This document shows, in pieces, positions 61,617 to 64,000 of a stretch of DNA of 64,000 nucleotides (position 1 is its first letter; each line of letters opens with the position of its first letter). A model generated the notes under the pieces. That model made no database searches and had not been told where the DNA came from. It saw only the letters and a program-made list of their open reading frames with translations. A program made the translations under genes and the position numbers. Source of the stretch: Kitasatospora gansuensis (lineage in GTDB: Bacteria > Actinomycetota > Actinomycetes > Streptomycetales > Streptomycetaceae); assembly GCF_014203705.1 (NCBI RefSeq), contig NZ_JACHJR010000001.1, positions 3,906,001 to 3,970,000 on the forward strand. The letters are read 5' to 3'.

Positions 61617-62372
61617 GTGCAACGGACAGCGACCACGACGATGAGCCCGACCAGTGCCGCCACGGGTGAGGCGTACCTGCTGGTGGTGGACGACGAGCCG
61701 AACATCCGCGAACTGCTCTCCGCCTCCCTCCGGTTCTCCGGCTTCCGGGTGGCCTCGGCCGCCACCGGCGAGGAGGCGCTCAGCTCGATCGCGGCCGAGC
61801 GCCCCGACCTGGTGGTGCTCGACGTGATGCTCCCCGACCTGGACGGCTTCGCCGTGGTCGAGCGGCTCCGCGAGCAGGCCCAGTGGCCGCAGCCGGCCGA
61901 CCACGTGCCGGTGCTCTTCCTCACCGCCAAGGACGGCACCACCGACAAGGTGCACGGGCTGGCGGCCGGCGCGGACGACTACGTCACCAAGCCGTTCAGC
62001 CTGGAGGAGCTGATCGCCCGGATCCGGGCGATCCTGCGCCGGGCCGGCGGCCCGGTCGAGGACGGCCGGCTGACGGTCGGTGACCTGACCCTCGATCCGA
62101 CCGCGCACGAGGTGACCAGGGCGGACCAGCCGATCGGCCTGTCGCCGACCGAGTTCAAGCTGCTGCACTACCTGATGGCCAACGTGAACCGGGTGGTCTC
62201 CAAGGCGCAGATCCTCGACCACGTCTGGGCCTACGACTTCGGCGGCGACCTCTCCATCGTCGAGTCGTACGTCTCCTACCTGCGCCGCAAGCTCGACTCG
62301 GGCCCGGCCCACGGGCCCAAGCTGATCCACACCGTCCGCGGCATCGGCTACGCGCTCCGCCGCCCGCTCTAG
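61617..62372 (+). CDS. OmpR/PhoB-family response regulator
   Basis: A 251-residue regulator. The receiver domain (about 18-140) has D25/D26 (VVDDEPNIRE), phosphoacceptor D69 (VVLDVMLPDLDG), LFLTAK and DDYVTKPF. The winged helix-turn-helix (about 155-250) has LSPTEFKLLHYLMANVNRVVSKAQILDHVW and SYLRRKLD. GTG 61617 with GGGAGG 10 nt upstream is chosen; a longer start at 61581 is possible. It is paired with the histidine kinase 15 nt downstream and probably controls itself and the macAB operon via the 11-bp repeats. Confidence 0.93.
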   Translation: MQRTATTTMSPTSAATGEAYLLVVDDEPNIRELLSASLRFSGFRVASAATGEEALSSIAAERPDLVVLDVMLPDLDGFAVVERLREQAQWPQPADHVPVLFLTAKDGTTDKVHGLAAGADDYVTKPFSLEELIARIRAILRRAGGPVEDGRLTVGDLTLDPTAHEVTRADQPIGLSPTEFKLLHYLMANVNRVVSKAQILDHVWAYDFGGDLSIVESYVSYLRRKLDSGPAHGPKLIHTVRGIGYALRRPL

Positions 62373-62387
62373 GCCCAGGTCCTCTCC

Positions 62388-63815
62388 TTGATCTCCCGGC
62401 TCTCGCTCCGCACCCGACTCCTGCTGCTCACCCTGCTGCTGGTCACCACCGGCCTGGCGGCCAGCGACGTGTTCGTGCTGGCCACCGTCCGGGGCAATCT
62501 GGTGGACCGCGCGGACGAGCAGCTGCAGCGGTTCGCCGATCCGATCTCGCACCGGGACCCGGAACGCACCATCGAGGCCCGCCAGTTGAACCAGGCGGCC
62601 GGGCGCCGGATCGCCCCGGCGCTGCCCAGCCAGTACCTGGTGCAGTTCCTCGGCGCGAACGGCGGCGTCGAGCAGGTGCTCCGCGAGCCGATGAGCGACG
62701 CCGACCCGGGCCCCAAGCTGACCGGTCTCGGCCCGCTGAACCGTCCCTTCGACGCCCCCGGCGAGCACCCGGGCCACCGCTGGCGGGTGCTGGTCCTGCC
62801 GATCGCGAAGAGCACCCCGGCCACCCCGCAGTACGTGCTGACCGCGATCTCGCTCGACGACGTCGACTCCACCGTCTCCCGCCTGCAGACCTCCTTCCTC
62901 GCCATCGGCGGGGTGGTGCTGCTGCTGATCGCCGCCCTCGGCACCTTCGCCGTCCGGGCCGGGCTGCGCCCGCTCGCCCGGATCGAGCAGGACGCCGAGC
63001 TGATCGCCACCGGCGGGCTCTCGCACCGGATCACCCAGCCCCCGACCACCACCGAGGTCGGCCGCCTGTCCGCCGCGCTGAACAGCATGCTGGGCCAGCT
63101 CGAGGCGGCCTTCGCCGCCCGGGCCCGCTCGGAGGCCCGGATGCGCCGCTTCGTCGCCGACGCCTCGCACGAGCTGCGCACCCCGCTCGCGGGCATCCGC
63201 GGCTTCGCCGAGCTGCACCGGATGGGCGCCCTGCAGGACGTGGACCGCGCGATGGACCGGATCGAGTCCGAGGCGATCCGCCTCGGCACCCTGGTCGAGG
63301 ACCTGCTGACGCTCGCCCGGCTGGACGAGGAGCGCCCGCTCGACCTGGCCCCGATGGACCTGCGCACGCTGGCCGCGGACGCCCTGCACGACCTGACCGC
63401 GCTCGACCCGGGCCGCCCGGTCTCGCTCACCGGCCCGGCCGGCACCGGCGCCCCCCAGCCCGCCCCGGTGCTCGGCGACGAGGCCAGGCTCCGCCAGGTG
63501 GTCACCAACCTGGTCGGCAACGCCGCCAAGCACACCCCGCCCGGCACCCCGGTCCGGATCGGCGTGGGCCGCCAGGGCACGTACTGCCTGCTCGAAGTGG
63601 CGGACTCGGGCCCCGGCCTGACGCCCGATCAGTCCGCCCAGATCTTCGACCGCTTCTACCGCGTCGACCTCTCCCGCAGCCGCCAGGACGGCGGCGGCGC
63701 CGGGCTCGGCCTGGCCATCGCGCACGCCCTCACCAGCGCGCACCACGGCTCCCTCACGGTGGAGTCCGGCGCGGGCGAGGGCGCGGTCTTCCAGCTCCGG
63801 CTGCCCCCGGCCTGA
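62388..63815 (+). CDS. Two-component sensor histidine kinase (HisKA class)
   Basis: A 475-residue kinase. Two transmembrane helices (about residues 9-34 and 170-190) flank an extracytoplasmic sensor (35-168). A HAMP domain (about 190-245) precedes the dimerisation domain with phosphoacceptor H261 in DASHELRTPLAG. The ATPase domain (about 355-473) has NLVGNAAKHT, DSGPGL and GGGAGLGLAI. A TTG start (62388) is unusual but the only one that begins right before helix 1. It lies 15 nt after the response regulator. Confidence 0.93.
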   Translation: MISRLSLRTRLLLLTLLLVTTGLAASDVFVLATVRGNLVDRADEQLQRFADPISHRDPERTIEARQLNQAAGRRIAPALPSQYLVQFLGANGGVEQVLREPMSDADPGPKLTGLGPLNRPFDAPGEHPGHRWRVLVLPIAKSTPATPQYVLTAISLDDVDSTVSRLQTSFLAIGGVVLLLIAALGTFAVRAGLRPLARIEQDAELIATGGLSHRITQPPTTTEVGRLSAALNSMLGQLEAAFAARARSEARMRRFVADASHELRTPLAGIRGFAELHRMGALQDVDRAMDRIESEAIRLGTLVEDLLTLARLDEERPLDLAPMDLRTLAADALHDLTALDPGRPVSLTGPAGTGAPQPAPVLGDEARLRQVVTNLVGNAAKHTPPGTPVRIGVGRQGTYCLLEVADSGPGLTPDQSAQIFDRFYRVDLSRSRQDGGGAGLGLAIAHALTSAHHGSLTVESGAGEGAVFQLRLPPA

Positions 63816-63855
63816 CCCCGGTGTTCGAACCGATCTAAGCATCGTGGATACTCTC

Positions 63856-63881
63856 CTTGTGAACGTGTTCACGTTCACAAG
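63856..63881. promoter_or_regulatory. Rex-like operator upstream of cydA
   Basis: Perfect 12-bp arms CTTGTGAACGTG and CACGTTCACAAG are separated by TT. Within it TGTGAACGTGTTCACG (63858-63873) matches the Rex consensus TGTGAANNNNTTCACA at 11 of 12 fixed positions, with a further TTCACA half-site at 63874-63879. Rex senses NADH/NAD and represses cydABCD in streptomycetes. Confidence 0.75.
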
Positions 63882-63971
63882 CGGACAAGCTTCGATGGCA
63901 TATCGGCACAACTCTGCTAAAGATGCTCTTTGTCCGTTATGTGAGTATTCACCGGTCAGAGAGAGGGCGAA

Positions 63972-64000
63972 GTGGAGCTAGCAGTCGCTCACGAGACCAT
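63972..64000 (+). CDS. cydA: Probable cytochrome bd oxidase subunit I, first codons (cut by window edge)
   Basis: GTG (63972-63974) preceded by GAGAGGG starts a frame VELAVAHET that runs off the window. Nine residues alone cannot prove identity, but they resemble the streptomycete CydA N-terminus (MDLALAPET), the Rex-like operator 91 nt upstream supports it, and I recall hisC lying next to cydA in S. coelicolor. This is an inference to be checked against the next bases. Confidence 0.6.

Overview
This window is very GC-rich DNA with the codon bias, start-codon use (many GTG, some TTG) and gene families of the Streptomycetaceae (Streptomyces or Kitasatospora). Diagnostic genes are an IclR regulator next to an SsgA-like sporulation protein, an FhaA/FhaB/PstP cell-wall signalling cluster, actinobacterial DUF families (DUF5326, DUF5819, DUF5994), a SpoIIE-type phosphatase, a TPP-riboswitch-controlled thiC, and what looks like the start of cydA behind a Rex-like operator. 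Nearly everything reads as conserved chromosomal core; the one clear mobile element is an IS110-family transposase near 14-15.3 kb.

Layout. 0-2.2 kb: pstP (cut by the left edge), fhaB and fhaA, then tRNA-Leu(CAG) with a strong terminator. 2.5-13.1 kb: a secreted S53 peptidase with three C-terminal repeats, a NarL-type two-component system, a DUF2156 membrane enzyme and its small membrane neighbour, and a PAS/GAF/PP2C/ATPase SpoIIE-like protein. 13.4-15.8 kb: an SMI1/KNR4 protein and the IS110 element. 15.8-21.7 kb: a + strand run of J-domain/rhodanese, DUF5819, HTTM, FUSC and SpoU methyltransferase genes, several overlapping by 4 nt. 21.8-33.4 kb: many small regulator/target pairs (CGNR protein with glyoxalase, TetR with MFS pump, TetR with PaaN), a flavin monooxygenase and a glycosyltransferase. 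33.6-39.9 kb: Lrp regulator divergent from the branched-chain 2-oxoacid dehydrogenase genes bkdABC, then a flavohaemoglobin-like fusion and a Nudix hydrolase. 40.2-41.7 kb: ssgR-ssgA. 41.8-48.7 kb: holin-like protein, cupin, tenA, a large surface protein, a DUF5326 protein, and TPP riboswitch-thiC. 48.7-55.2 kb: small conserved or hypothetical genes, a metallophosphoesterase and a LacI regulator. 55.5-64 kb: hisC, a lipoprotein, a MacA/MacB-type export operon with its own OmpR-type two-component system, and the beginning of cydA.

The most notable non-genic signal is a family of three dispersed intergenic elements (21677-21815, 30398-30464, 33465-33581). They share palindromic ends and internal blocks, each sits just after a gene's stop codon, and one copy is inverted. 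Other points worth attention are the in-frame joining of a J-domain protein to a rhodanese with its own internal ribosome binding site; matching C-terminal triple repeats in the S53 peptidase and the surface protein; 11-bp-phased direct repeats upstream of the macA operon and of its two-component system; a nested stem-loop leader before hisC; a near-consensus AdpA site before ssgR; and clear palindromic operators in front of several regulators. I found no biosynthetic gene cluster, prophage, CRISPR array or unmistakably new defence system.
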